Source of the DNA: Flavobacterium panici
GTDB lineage: Bacteria > Bacteroidota > Bacteroidia > Flavobacteriales > Flavobacteriaceae
Assembly: GCF_903819335.1 (NCBI RefSeq)
Contig: NZ_CAIJDE010000044.1
Location: 1 to 64,000 of the forward strand
Length of the DNA: 64,000 bases
Reading direction: 5' to 3'
Both the position numbers and the translations under genes were made by a program. The notes beneath the pieces were generated by a model. The model made no database searches. It was not told the DNA's origin and worked only from the letters and a program-made list of their open reading frames with translations. Every line of letters starts with the position of its first letter. Positions within the stretch are counted from its first letter, which is position 1. This document shows, one piece after another, positions 33,621 through 41,701 of the stretch.

Positions 33621-34100
33621 TTAATGAGGAAGTTTATCTTTTATCAAACCATAAAACCAGGTTCCTGCAATGGCACTTAATAAAGTAACAATAATTACAG
33701 TTGCACCAGTTCCAATTTGAGCGAAAAGCGGCCCCGGACAAGCTCCGGTAATTGCCCATCCAAAACCAAATAACAATCCGCCATAGATTTGTCCTTTGCT
33801 GAAGGTTTTTGGCTGAATTTCTATTTTCTCGCCTTGAAACGTTTTAATATTGAATTTTTTAATGATGAAAACCGAGATAACGCCCACAGCAACTGCGCTC
33901 CCAATTACGCCATACATAAAGAATGACTGCAGATGAAACATTTCCTGAATACGAAACCAGCTGATGATTTCGGCTTTTACAAATACAATCCCGAAAAAGA
34001 TTCCGACGATTAAATATTTAAGATTTGCGAATACTGTTTCTTTCTGATGACTTGCATTGATTCCTTCGCCGTCAATATTTTTATTTTCTAAATTGCTCAT
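33621..34100 (-). CDS. YeeE/YedE family membrane protein, C-terminal-type half
   Basis: This 159-residue integral membrane protein has four to five helices. The motif GWAITGACPGPLFAQIGTG carries the conserved Cys of YeeE/YedE (TsuA-like) thiosulfate or sulfur importers, where cysteines relay the sulfur compound through the membrane. It is half the length of fused TsuA proteins and pairs with the gene ten bases upstream, which carries the other Cys motif. Together with the persulfide dioxygenase/rhodanese gene just upstream they form a sulfur-handling operon. Confidence 0.88.
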   Translation of the reverse strand: MSNLENKNIDGEGINASHQKETVFANLKYLIVGIFFGIVFVKAEIISWFRIQEMFHLQSFFMYGVIGSAVAVGVISVFIIKKFNIKTFQGEKIEIQPKTFSKGQIYGGLLFGFGWAITGACPGPLFAQIGTGATVIIVTLLSAIAGTWFYGLIKDKLPH

Positions 34101-34110
34101 TTTTGAAATT

Positions 34111-34680
34111 TTAAAGTGAAAGAATATAAGGTAAAATCAAAAGTGACATTACAAAACCACCAATCATAAAACAGATTGTAGCTACTAATGATGGCCATTG
34201 TAAATTTGATAATCCCATTATGGCGTGTCCGCTTGTGCATCCGCCGGCATAACGTGTTCCGAAACCAACTAAAAATCCGCCCACAACAATCATGATGAAT
34301 CCGCGAAGCGTTGATAAACTCTCCCAGGAAAATAACTGCGAAGGAACTAAACCAGAATGATCTGTGATTCCGTAAGATGATAATTGCTGTGAAAGTTCCG
34401 GAGTAATTTTAACGTCATTTGGGTTTGAAAGAAAGTAAGCAGCAATAACACCGCCAAGAAATATTCCCAAAACAAAAAATAAATTCCAGCTTTCTTTTTT
34501 CCAGTCGTATTTAAAAAACGAAATATTCGCCGGAATACAAGCCGCGCAAATATGACGAAGGGAAGAACTAATCCCGAAAGATTTATTTCCGATAATCAAT
34601 AAAATAGGAACAGTCAGACCAATCAACGGGCCCGCAACGTACCAAGGCCAAGGTTCTTGAATAATTTCTAATATACTCAT
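34111..34680 (-). CDS. YeeE/YedE family membrane protein, N-terminal-type half
   Basis: This 189-residue membrane protein has about five helices and the family signature [23 protein letters not shown], with the conserved Cys in GGCTSGH. An [15 protein letters not shown] segment adds two more cysteines. In bacterial thiosulfate importers such motifs make a relay for thiosulfate. Two half-length proteins from adjacent genes are probably one transporter. The 145-base gap to the upstream gene holds a 32-base inverted repeat. Confidence 0.88.
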   Translation of the reverse strand: MSILEIIQEPWPWYVAGPLIGLTVPILLIIGNKSFGISSSLRHICAACIPANISFFKYDWKKESWNLFFVLGIFLGGVIAAYFLSNPNDVKITPELSQQLSSYGITDHSGLVPSQLFSWESLSTLRGFIMIVVGGFLVGFGTRYAGGCTSGHAIMGLSNLQWPSLVATICFMIGGFVMSLLILPYILSL

Positions 34681-34703
34681 AATTAAAATTAAGTGTTTTG
34701 TTT

Positions 34704-34818
34704 TTTTACCATTAAGATATTAAGTTAATTAAGTTGGAATGCTTAATTTTTCCTAACCTTCTTTGAAAAGTTTCATTAAGCTCAAAAACTTAATTAACTT
34801 AATATCTTAATGGTAAAA
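34704..34818. repeat. 32-base inverted repeat between yeeE and the dioxygenase-rhodanese gene
   Basis: The arm TTTTACCATTAAGATATTAA... (34704-34735) and its complement (34787-34818) are perfectly paired over 32 bases around a 51-base loop. It lies within the putative operon and would form a long hairpin in the RNA. Confidence 0.85.
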
Positions 34819-34825
34819 CTTTTAT

Positions 34826-36244
34826 TTATGCTTTTAAAACCTTACTCTGACAAACGAAATCTGATTTTGGGATTTCAGTTTTTGCGATGGCTCCAAAACC
34901 GCCGTCAATTTCGCTAAAATTTCTGAAACCGCGTGCCTGTAAAATCGAAGCTGCGATCATACTGCGGTAGCCGCCTGCGCAATGCAAATAAAAATGTTCA
35001 TTTGGATTAATGTCTTTTACCCAGTCATTAATATAAGCAAGAGGTTTGCTGTAAGCATCTTCAATATGTTCTGCTTCGTATTCCGTTTCTTTACGAACGT
35101 CAATAACTTTATCTTCTTTTATATTAAATTTAGCAGCAAATTGTTCTGCAGAAATTCGGTTAACGGAATCAATTTGAAAACCGGCTTTTTCCCAAGCTTC
35201 AAAACCGCCTTCTAAATGTCCGATAATTGAATCAAAACCAACACGGCTTAAGCGTGTAACGGTTTCTTCTTCAAGACCTAATTCGGTTACTAATATAATA
35301 GGTTGTTTTACATCGCCCACTAAAGTTCCAACCCACGGAGCAAAATCTCCGTTGATTCCAATATTTATAGACTGCGGAATAAATCCTTTTGCAAAATCGC
35401 CGCTTTTTCGGGTATCTAAAATTAAAGCTCCGGTTTCTTCGGCGACAGCCTCAAAATCTTTTGCATCAATAGCTTTCATTCCGTTATGCAAAACCGTTTC
35501 AAAACTTTCGTAACCTTGCTTGTTCATGGCAACGTTCATGCTGAAATAGGCTGGAGGAGGTAATAATCCGTCCGTTACTTCTTCAATAAATTCAGCTTCC
35601 GTCATATTGGCGCGTAAAGCATAATTCGTAGCTTTTTGATTTCCAATAGTTGAAACTGTTTCTTTGCTCATGTTTTTTCCGCAGGCGCTTCCGGCACCGT
35701 GTGCAGGATAAACAATTACATCATCGTTCAACGTCATAATTTTATCCCTTAAAGAGTGAAATAAAATTCCGGCTAATTGATCCTGAGTCATTCCGGCTGC
35801 TTTTTGAGCCAAATCCGGACGACCAACATCGCCTATAAATAAGGTATCACCAGAAAAAATTGCATAATCTTTTCCGTCCTGGTCAATCAATAAATAAGTA
35901 GTGCTTTCCATGGTATGACCCGGAGTATGCAATGCTTTTATTGTCACATTTCCAAGTTTAAATTCCTGTCCGTCTTTTGCAGAAATGCAGTCAAATTCGC
36001 AGGTAGCATTTGGTCCGTAAACAATTGGAGCTTCAGTTTCTTTACTTAAATCGATGTGTCCGGAAACAAAATCAGCGTGAAAATGCGTTTCAAAAATGTA
36101 TTTTAGTTTCACATTGTCACGTTCTAAACGATCTAAATAAGGCTGAATTTCTCTTAACGGATCAATAATAGCTGCTTCTCCGTTTGAAGTTATATAGTAT
36201 GCACCTTGTGCGAGGCATCCGGTGTAAATTTGTTCTATTTTCAT
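34826..36244 (-). CDS. Persulfide dioxygenase-like MBL-fold protein fused to two rhodanese domains
   Basis: This 472-residue protein has an N-terminal metallo-beta-lactamase domain (1-240) with iron/zinc ligands in THFHADFVSGH, HTPGHTMEST and FSGDTLFIGDVGRPDL. This is the pattern of ETHE1/PDO enzymes, which oxidise glutathione persulfide to sulfite. Two rhodanese domains follow. The first (about 270-360) lacks the active-site Cys (VTELGLEEETV in its place); the second has the loop HCAGGYRS and is probably active. The protein can thus link persulfide oxidation to sulfur transfer. The start at 36244 (MKIEQIYTGCLAQGAYY) replaces a ten-residue longer reading. It heads the operon with the two YeeE genes. 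Confidence 0.92.
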   Translation of the reverse strand: MKIEQIYTGCLAQGAYYITSNGEAAIIDPLREIQPYLDRLERDNVKLKYIFETHFHADFVSGHIDLSKETEAPIVYGPNATCEFDCISAKDGQEFKLGNVTIKALHTPGHTMESTTYLLIDQDGKDYAIFSGDTLFIGDVGRPDLAQKAAGMTQDQLAGILFHSLRDKIMTLNDDVIVYPAHGAGSACGKNMSKETVSTIGNQKATNYALRANMTEAEFIEEVTDGLLPPPAYFSMNVAMNKQGYESFETVLHNGMKAIDAKDFEAVAEETGALILDTRKSGDFAKGFIPQSINIGINGDFAPWVGTLVGDVKQPIILVTELGLEEETVTRLSRVGFDSIIGHLEGGFEAWEKAGFQIDSVNRISAEQFAAKFNIKEDKVIDVRKETEYEAEHIEDAYSKPLAYINDWVKDINPNEHFYLHCAGGYRSMIAASILQARGFRNFSEIDGGFGAIAKTEIPKSDFVCQSKVLKA

Positions 36245-36350
36245 GATATAAATTGAAAAATATTGGGAACACAAAGATAACTCTGTTTTCTTTTAAAATA
36301 GGTGACTAATGTTACAGAAATTTGATTTTTGTGTAAAAAGAAGAAATTTA

Positions 36351-36430
36351 ACCATATAAGTGATATAAGCAAATTTAAGGCACCACGTAATTTTCGTTTT
36401 GCTAAAATGAACTTATATAACTTATATGGT
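36351..36430. repeat. Inverted repeat between divergent genes
   Basis: ACCATATAAGTGATATAAG (36351-36369) and CTTATATAACTTATATGGT (36412-36430) pair with one mismatch around a 42-base loop. It lies between the dioxygenase-rhodanese gene and the HD-domain gene and resembles the element at 34704-34818 in design. Confidence 0.75.
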
Positions 36431-36476
36431 GGCAAAAAAAATCTACGTAATTTTACAACTAATGAAAATTATTGAT

Positions 36477-37067
36477 ATGAACACAGAAGATTTATTGAAT
36501 CAAATTGCCTTTATAAAAGAAATTGATAAAGTAAAATACATTCAGAGAAAAACAAAATTATTCAACAGCGACCGATGTGAAAATGATGCCGAACACAGCT
36601 GGCATTTGGCTTTAATGGCTATTGTTTTGGCAGAACACTCCAATGAACCCATCGATGTTTTGAAAGTAGTAAAAATGGTTTTGATTCATGATATTGTAGA
36701 AATCGATGCTGGAGATGTTTTCATGTATGATACGGTGAAAAGTCATGATAATACAGATGAAGAACGATTAGCAGCGAATCGTATTTTTGGTTTACTGCCT
36801 AAAAAACAAGCTGAAGACTTTATAACTATTTGGGAAGAATTTGAAGCAGGCGAAACAAACGAAGCTAAATTTGCAAGATCCATGGACAGATTAGAACCTT
36901 TACTGCAGAATACTTCCAACAACGGCGGAACATGGAAAGAATTTGATGTAAAGTATAATAAAGTTTACGAGAAAAAGAGCGTTATAAAAGAAGGTTCAGC
37001 ATCTTTATGGAATTATGCCGAAGGTTTGATTAATGAAAGCGTTGAAAAAGGAATTCTAAAAAAATAA
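36477..37067 (+). CDS. HD-domain protein, YfbR/HDDC2-like 5'-nucleotidase
   Basis: This 196-residue protein has the HD metal-binding order H...HD...D: AEHSWHLALMAIVLAEHS, VLIHDIVEIDAGDVFMYDT and SMDRLEPLLQN. This is the pattern of HDDC2/YfbR-like enzymes, which remove the 5' phosphate from deoxyribonucleotides. The start at 36477 (MNTEDLLNQIAFIKEIDKVKYIQRKT) is chosen; in-frame ATGs at 36462 and a start at 36426 would lie on or before the likely promoter (TAATTTTA near 36448) and within the inverted repeat. It is alone on the plus strand, divergent from the sulfur operon. Confidence 0.85.
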   Translation: MNTEDLLNQIAFIKEIDKVKYIQRKTKLFNSDRCENDAEHSWHLALMAIVLAEHSNEPIDVLKVVKMVLIHDIVEIDAGDVFMYDTVKSHDNTDEERLAANRIFGLLPKKQAEDFITIWEEFEAGETNEAKFARSMDRLEPLLQNTSNNGGTWKEFDVKYNKVYEKKSVIKEGSASLWNYAEGLINESVEKGILKK

Positions 37068-37091
37068 TCAAATTAATCCGTGTAATTAAAT

Positions 37092-37165
37092 ATAGCCTGC
37101 GGTTTCAACCGCAGGAAACGTATGGGAATATGCGTCGTGTTCCCACGGTTGAAACCGCGGGCTAT
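37092..37165. repeat. Pair of GGTTTCAACC-core hairpins in the 37068-37368 gap
   Basis: CCTGCGGTTTCAACCGCAGG (37096-37115) and CCCACGGTTGAAACCGCGGG (37142-37161) share the 10-base core with the element at 25706-25790 but have other flanking stems. ATAGCC and GGCTAT close the outside. A solitary half of the GTCATTTC family lies near 37194-37214 (CTTGTCATTTCTCCCTTCG). No gene is seen in the 300-base gap. Confidence 0.85.
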
Positions 37166-37333
37166 GTTTAAATGCGCATAGCTATACATAATCTTGTCAT
37201 TTCTCCCTTCGATCGAAATGACAAACTGTGGCGTAAAAAATAAGTGCAGTTTGCACATTTAAATTGTTGAAAAGTTTAACAAATATCAAGCGATAAACTT
37301 CTTTTAAAAGGCATTAATTCGGGTTGTAATGGT

Positions 37334-37341
37334 TAAATTTG
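37334..37341 (+). promoter_or_regulatory. Candidate promoter -7 box of cydAB
   Basis: TAAATTTG matches TAnnTTTG and lies 27 bases before the cydA ATG. A -33 TTG at the proper spacing is not seen. Confidence 0.45.
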
Positions 37342-37368
37342 TGAAACCTCATAAAACAATACCACTTT

Positions 37369-38715
37369 ATGGAAGAAATGCTCTTTTATGATCGAATGCA
37401 ATTCGCATTCACTATTACTTTTCATTATCTTTTTCCGCAGCTTACAATGGGTCTTTCGCTCATTATTGTTTACTTCAAATGGAAATACTTAAAAACTAAC
37501 GACGAACAATACAATCACGCCACTCATTTTTGGATGAAAATCTTCGCTCTCAATTTTGCAATGGGCGTTGTAACCGGAATTCCAATGGAATTTCAATTTG
37601 GGACGAACTGGGCAAAATTCTCGGAATTAACAGGCGGAATCATTGGGCAGACTCTCGCAATGGAAGGAATGTTTTCTTTCTTTCTTGAATCTTCTTTTCT
37701 TGGAATATTTTTATTTGGAGAAAAACTACTTGGACATAAATGGCATTTTGTAACCGGATTATTAATCATGATTGGTTCCTGGGCCAGCGGATTTTTAATT
37801 ATTGCCACACATTCGTGGATGCAGAATCCGGTGGGTTATGAAATTCTCGAAAACGGAAAATTTGTTCTGAATAATTTTCAGGCATTATTTTTAAATCCAT
37901 GGCTTTGGCCTTCTTATTTACACAATCAGGCTGCATCTTTAGTAACAAGTTCATTTGTTGTGGCCGGAATTGGCGCTTTCTATATTTTAAGTCAGAAGAA
38001 TGTTTCTTTTGGAAAATTGTTCCTAAAAACGGGAGTTATCTTCGGATTGATTTCTAGTGTTATAGTAGCGGTTCCAACAGGAGATTTATTAGCCAAAAAT
38101 GTGGTGAAATATCAGCCCGTAACTTTCGCCGGAATGGAAGGAATTTTCCATACCGAAGAAAGAGGCTCTGAAATTGTTTTAATTGGCCAGCCCGATGTAA
38201 AAGACAAAAAGCTCGATAATAAAATTGCTGTTCCTAATATTTTGAGTTTCCTGACTTATGGAAACTGGGATCAGGAAATTAAAGGTTTAGATCAGTTTGA
38301 AGAAGATTTACACCCAACCAATATTTCGGGATTGTATTATGCCTATCATATTATGGTGGGACTTGGAACGGTTTTTATTGGGTTAATGGTGCTTTCACTT
38401 TTTCAATTAATCAGAGGAAAATTATTTGAAACCAAATGGATTTTATGGTCGCTTATGTTCATGATGCCATTTCCCTATATCGCAAATACAACAGGCTGGT
38501 ACACGGCCGAATTAGGAAGACAGCCATGGCTGGTTTATAATTTACTGCGAACTGCAGCCGGAGCCTCGCCAACGGTTTCCTCCGGAAATACCTTGTTTAC
38601 ATTGCTTGGATTTATTGGTTTATACCTTTTACTGGGAATGTTGTTTTTACTTTTGGTTGGAAAAATTATCAATAAAGGGCCTCATCACGTGGAACTTTCA
38701 ACAGAAAAAATATAA
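37369..38715 (+). CDS. cydA: Cytochrome bd oxidase subunit I
   Basis: This 448-residue membrane protein carries the hemes of the quinol oxidase that reduces O2 to water without proton pumping. Helices and ligands are typical: YDRMQFAFTITFHYLFPQLTMGLS (His19 of the heme b595 type), NFAMGVVTGIPMEFQFGTNWAKFSE (quinol-side Met/Glu region), and GWYTAELGRQPWLVYNLLRT. The Q loop is short, as in the non-proteobacterial subfamily. It is followed two bases later by cydB. High-affinity, low-oxygen respiration and sulfide resistance are known roles of bd oxidase, which suits the sulfur genes on both sides. Confidence 0.95.
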   Translation: MEEMLFYDRMQFAFTITFHYLFPQLTMGLSLIIVYFKWKYLKTNDEQYNHATHFWMKIFALNFAMGVVTGIPMEFQFGTNWAKFSELTGGIIGQTLAMEGMFSFFLESSFLGIFLFGEKLLGHKWHFVTGLLIMIGSWASGFLIIATHSWMQNPVGYEILENGKFVLNNFQALFLNPWLWPSYLHNQAASLVTSSFVVAGIGAFYILSQKNVSFGKLFLKTGVIFGLISSVIVAVPTGDLLAKNVVKYQPVTFAGMEGIFHTEERGSEIVLIGQPDVKDKKLDNKIAVPNILSFLTYGNWDQEIKGLDQFEEDLHPTNISGLYYAYHIMVGLGTVFIGLMVLSLFQLIRGKLFETKWILWSLMFMMPFPYIANTTGWYTAELGRQPWLVYNLLRTAAGASPTVSSGNTLFTLLGFIGLYLLLGMLFLLLVGKIINKGPHHVELSTEKI

Positions 38716-38717
38716 GT

Positions 38718-39794
38718 ATGGAATTTTTTTGGTACATAGTTTTAATGGGAATTCTGGCTGTTTATTTGGTTTTAGACGGTTATGATTTTGGGGCAGGAAT
38801 TATTCATTTATTTTTTGCCGATACAGAAAAAGATAAAAAAGCAATTACAAGTGCCATTGGGCCGTTTTGGGACGCTAACGAAGTTTGGCTTATTGCGGCC
38901 GGAGGGGTTTTGTTTTTTGCTTTTCCAACTTTATACGCTTCTTCTTTCAGCGGATTTTATCTGCCGTTGATTATGATTTTGTGGCTTTTGATTTTCCGCG
39001 CCATCGGATTAGAAATGCGCGGACAGATTCATAACGCCATGTGGGAAACCATTTGGGATAAAGCTTTTGGAATTGCGAGTTTACTTTTGGCACTTTTCTT
39101 CGGAATTGCTTTGGGAAATATTGTTCGCGGCGTCAATCTCGGAATGGTTCAAAATGGTGTTTCAACGCAAGAAGCACATTATTTCTTTCTGCCTTTGTGG
39201 AATCCAACTTTTAGTCCGCAGGCAAATGAATTGGGAATTATTGACTGGTTTACGCTTTTCCTTGGAATTGTGAGTACTGTTGCTTTAACGATTCACGGTG
39301 CGAACTGGATTATTTATAAAACAAATTCATCTCTAAACCCGAAGCTTAAAAAAGTTGTTTTTGCATTGAACATTGTTCTGTTGGTTTTAGTTTGTATTTC
39401 ATTGCAGGTTTGGCATTTTATCGAACCAAAACCGTTTCATAATTTCGTTGAAAATCCTATTCTTTGGTTTTTTCCGCTTTTAACTTTCGTTGGAATTCTA
39501 GGATTATTCAAAGTGCGTTCGTTTCAAAAAGACGGTTACGGATTTATGTTCTCTACTTTCTTTTTAGTTGGCGGATTTGCTTCAACAGCGGTTTCTATTT
39601 TTCCGAATGTTCTGCCTTCGACCAATAAAGTAAATCCGTCGTTAACAATTTATAATACTGCCGCCGGAGAATACGGATTAAACGCCGGAATGAGCTGGTT
39701 TTTTGTGGCTTTGTTTCTTGTGATTATTTATTTTATTATTCAGTATAGAGTTTTTAGCGGTAAAATGGATGATATTGGGTATGGAGAACATTGA
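38718..39794 (+). CDS. cydB: Cytochrome bd oxidase subunit II
   Basis: This 358-residue membrane protein has eight to nine helices. The start MEFFWYIVLMGILAVYLVLDGYDFGAGIIHLFF is the CydB signature, followed by GPFWDANEVWLIAAGGVLFFAFPTLYA and LPLIMILWLLIFRAIGLEMRG. It dimerises with CydA. No cydX-like or cydCD genes follow. The next 200 bases contain only repeats. Confidence 0.95.
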   Translation: MEFFWYIVLMGILAVYLVLDGYDFGAGIIHLFFADTEKDKKAITSAIGPFWDANEVWLIAAGGVLFFAFPTLYASSFSGFYLPLIMILWLLIFRAIGLEMRGQIHNAMWETIWDKAFGIASLLLALFFGIALGNIVRGVNLGMVQNGVSTQEAHYFFLPLWNPTFSPQANELGIIDWFTLFLGIVSTVALTIHGANWIIYKTNSSLNPKLKKVVFALNIVLLVLVCISLQVWHFIEPKPFHNFVENPILWFFPLLTFVGILGLFKVRSFQKDGYGFMFSTFFLVGGFASTAVSIFPNVLPSTNKVNPSLTIYNTAAGEYGLNAGMSWFFVALFLVIIYFIIQYRVFSGKMDDIGYGEH

Positions 39795-39802
39795 TTATTT
39801 TT

Positions 39803-39974
39803 TGCCACGAATTACACTAATTTTCACGAATTTTTATTTTGATATAAAATCAATAGCCTCCAGTTTTAACTGGAGGTTTTTTATTGGTGTTCAAAAGGCT
39901 TTAGCCAAAATCGTAAAGTTTGGCTAAAGCCTTTTATTTATATAGATTTGTTTACCTCCAGCTAAAGCTGGAGG
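39803..39974. repeat. Hairpin cluster CCTCCAG / GGCTAAAGCC after cydB
   Basis: CCTCCAGTTTTAACTGGAGG (39857-39876), a long stem AAAAGGCTTTAGCCAAA (39893-39909) with TTTGGCTAAAGCCTTTT (39919-39935), and CCTCCAGCTAAAGCTGGAGG (39955-39974) follow one another. The outer two share stems but differ in the centre. GCCACGAATTACACTAATTT precedes them at 39803. One of these stems may end the cyd transcript. Confidence 0.85.
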
Positions 39975-39992
39975 CAACTCATAAATCGAAGA

Positions 39993-40400
39993 ATGAAGAC
40001 AGATATATCTATTAAAAATATTGTAAGCGCAGTTATTTATAGAAAAGTTATGAATCCGGAAGAATGGATTTATTCAAAAATTCACATAGGAAATACATCG
40101 TTTGAATTTGATCTTGAAGATAATGAGTTACCAATTTTTCAAATTAACAGTCCAGATGTTAAAACAATTATCACGACTCGCCGTATAATTGAGAAATCTA
40201 AAGATAATCTTAATTCTGTAAAATTTGAAGATATTGAGAAAGTGATATATGGTAATTTTAAGGGAAAACCAAATATGCCCGAACTATCTTCTTTTGAAGT
40301 TATTGATGTTTATGGAAAAGAGTATAATTTTCAAATGGAAACAGGTAAAGCTTCTATAGGACTTATAAATGCTATAAGTACCACATTGAGATTAAGATAA
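39993..40400 (+). CDS. Protein of unknown function, possibly PH-like fold
   Basis: This 135-residue soluble protein was not recognised. It has alternating strands, with DVKTIITTRRIIEKSKDNLNSVKFEDIEKVIYGNF in the middle; the pattern TTRRII-x-F-x-DI is common in bacterial PH-like domains, a weak suggestion only. A final amphipathic helix (ASIGLINAISTTLRLR) also fits that fold. No signal peptide, no catalytic motif. It is 37 bases upstream of the next unknown gene. Confidence 0.6.
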   Translation: MKTDISIKNIVSAVIYRKVMNPEEWIYSKIHIGNTSFEFDLEDNELPIFQINSPDVKTIITTRRIIEKSKDNLNSVKFEDIEKVIYGNFKGKPNMPELSSFEVIDVYGKEYNFQMETGKASIGLINAISTTLRLR

Positions 40401-40437
40401 AATTTTAGGTTTAATTTTTGATCATATAATAACAAAA

Positions 40438-41034
40438 ATGAATTCGAAAATGCTGAAAAAGTTAACGATATTAAGTCTCTTTGTTTTGGCCCTGCCTTTT
40501 TTTCAGACTTGCTCTGATAAAAATATAATGAAAAACGGACATTTAAAAGGTAGTCCATTGTGGGAAGTAGCTGAACCGGCAGTTGATTCAATTGCTGGAT
40601 CAAAAATTGATTCTTCTAACGAAAAAGAATATCATTATACCTCAAAAGAACTTGCAGATAAAAAGAGAGAAACTGTAAATAAATTTTTAATTCTAAAGGA
40701 TAAAATGACTGATAATGGTTATCAGTTAGGGGTTTCGTTTATTCAAAATTTGGATTTTAAAGATTTTGTAAATTCAATTGATTATGGTTTTCTAATATTT
40801 TTTTTAATCTTAATTATTTCTTTTTTACTCATTTATTTTGCATTTAAAAACAAAGTAAAAATTATATTGATTTTAAGTATTTTAAATTTATTTTTATTGA
40901 CCTTATATTTAGTTTTAATGTATTTAGCTGGTTTTCTGGAAGATATTGATCAAATTAAATACGGCTATTATTTCTTTATAATCAATTTAGTGCTAATTAG
41001 TTTCGAGGCTTATAAACTTAAAAAAGAATTGTAA
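40438..41034 (+). CDS. Membrane protein of unknown function
   Basis: This 198-residue protein starts MNSKMLKKLTILSLFVLALPFFQTCSDKN, a signal or anchor segment with Cys25 that could be lipidated, although the residues before it are not an ideal lipobox. A polar stretch follows, then three membrane helices in the C-terminal half (about 115-136, 141-163, 172-190). The family is not recognised. It may be co-transcribed with the preceding unknown gene. Confidence 0.65.
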   Translation: MNSKMLKKLTILSLFVLALPFFQTCSDKNIMKNGHLKGSPLWEVAEPAVDSIAGSKIDSSNEKEYHYTSKELADKKRETVNKFLILKDKMTDNGYQLGVSFIQNLDFKDFVNSIDYGFLIFFLILIISFLLIYFAFKNKVKIILILSILNLFLLTLYLVLMYLAGFLEDIDQIKYGYYFFIINLVLISFEAYKLKKEL

Positions 41035-41068
41035 AAAAGGTGTTTTTCTAATTTTTACGATATACGTT

Positions 41069-41150
41069 AGGGATAGGAGCGGTATCCTTTTTCTTGCTTC
41101 TTTAGCAAGGAAAAGATATAGCGGATAGCCCGGCCGAAGGTAACGCCCAA
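41069..41150. repeat. Structured repeat AGCGGTATCC...AGCGGATAGCCCGGCCGAAGG
   Basis: The element contains AGGAGCGGTATCCTTTTT, a hairpin CTTGCTTCTTTAGCAAG (41093-41109) and then AAAGATATAGCGGATAGCCC and GGCCGAAGGTAACGCCC. The two AGCGG(T/A)AT segments flank the hairpin. It looks like a conserved intergenic element that I believe is common in flavobacteria; its function is unknown. It fills the gap before the Panacea gene. Confidence 0.6.
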
Positions 41151-41251
41151 AAACTTCTCATTAAATTTTTTTAATATAATTTTTACAAATATTGTATTTG
41201 GTTGGGATTTTCTTAGTTTTGTTAGAAGAGAAATAATTAAAATTTTAGAAA

Positions 41252-41701
41252 ATGTATAATTGTTTTGATATAGCGAAGTACTTCATAGAATTGGCAAAAG
41301 CAGAAGGGCAGGGACTTGACCCAATGAAATTGCTAAAGCTTACTTATATTTCGGATGGATGGCATTTGGGAATTACCGGAAAACCACTTTTTGATAATGA
41401 AATTCAGGCGTGGAAATATGGCGCCGTTATTCCAGATTTGTATTATGCCATACGAATGTTTGGGAAAGACCCGGTTGATCCTTTTTTGTTAAATATTTCT
41501 GCAAAAACTCCATTAAAAGAGGAGGATAAAGAATTCCTGAAAAAAATCTGGGATAATTACAAAGGTTTATCGGGATTGCAACTTTCGGCATTAACGCATG
41601 AAGAGGGAAGTCCGTGGTGGCAAACCTGGGACGGATCGCATGATGTTGTAATTGGGAATGATTTAATTAAAGAATATTATCAGCAAAAATTGAATAGTTA
41701 A
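41252..41701 (+). CDS. Panacea-domain (DUF4065, SocA-like) protein, putative antitoxin
   Basis: This 149-residue protein is a single Panacea domain: MYNCFDIAKYFIELAKAEGQGLDPMKLLKLTYISDGWHLGITGKPLFDNEIQAWKYGAVIPDLYYAIRMFG. Typical marks are the K-L-x-Y segment (LLKLTYISDGWHL), the AWKYGAVIP motif and the late L-S-x-L-TH-x-E-GSPW (LSALTHEEGSPWWQTWDG). The domain is found in phage-related proteins, in the SocA proteolytic adaptor and in antitoxins that neutralise many unrelated toxins. The stop codon overlaps the start of the next gene by one base, which is the arrangement of a toxin-antitoxin pair. Confidence 0.88.
   Translation: MYNCFDIAKYFIELAKAEGQGLDPMKLLKLTYISDGWHLGITGKPLFDNEIQAWKYGAVIPDLYYAIRMFGKDPVDPFLLNISAKTPLKEEDKEFLKKIWDNYKGLSGLQLSALTHEEGSPWWQTWDGSHDVVIGNDLIKEYYQQKLNS

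Noticed and set aside
37073..37258. Open frame of 61 codons on the minus strand before cydA
   Set aside because: It is a translation of the hairpin element; NIARGFNRGNTT-like sequence also appears at 25682-25864 only because the repeat is shared.
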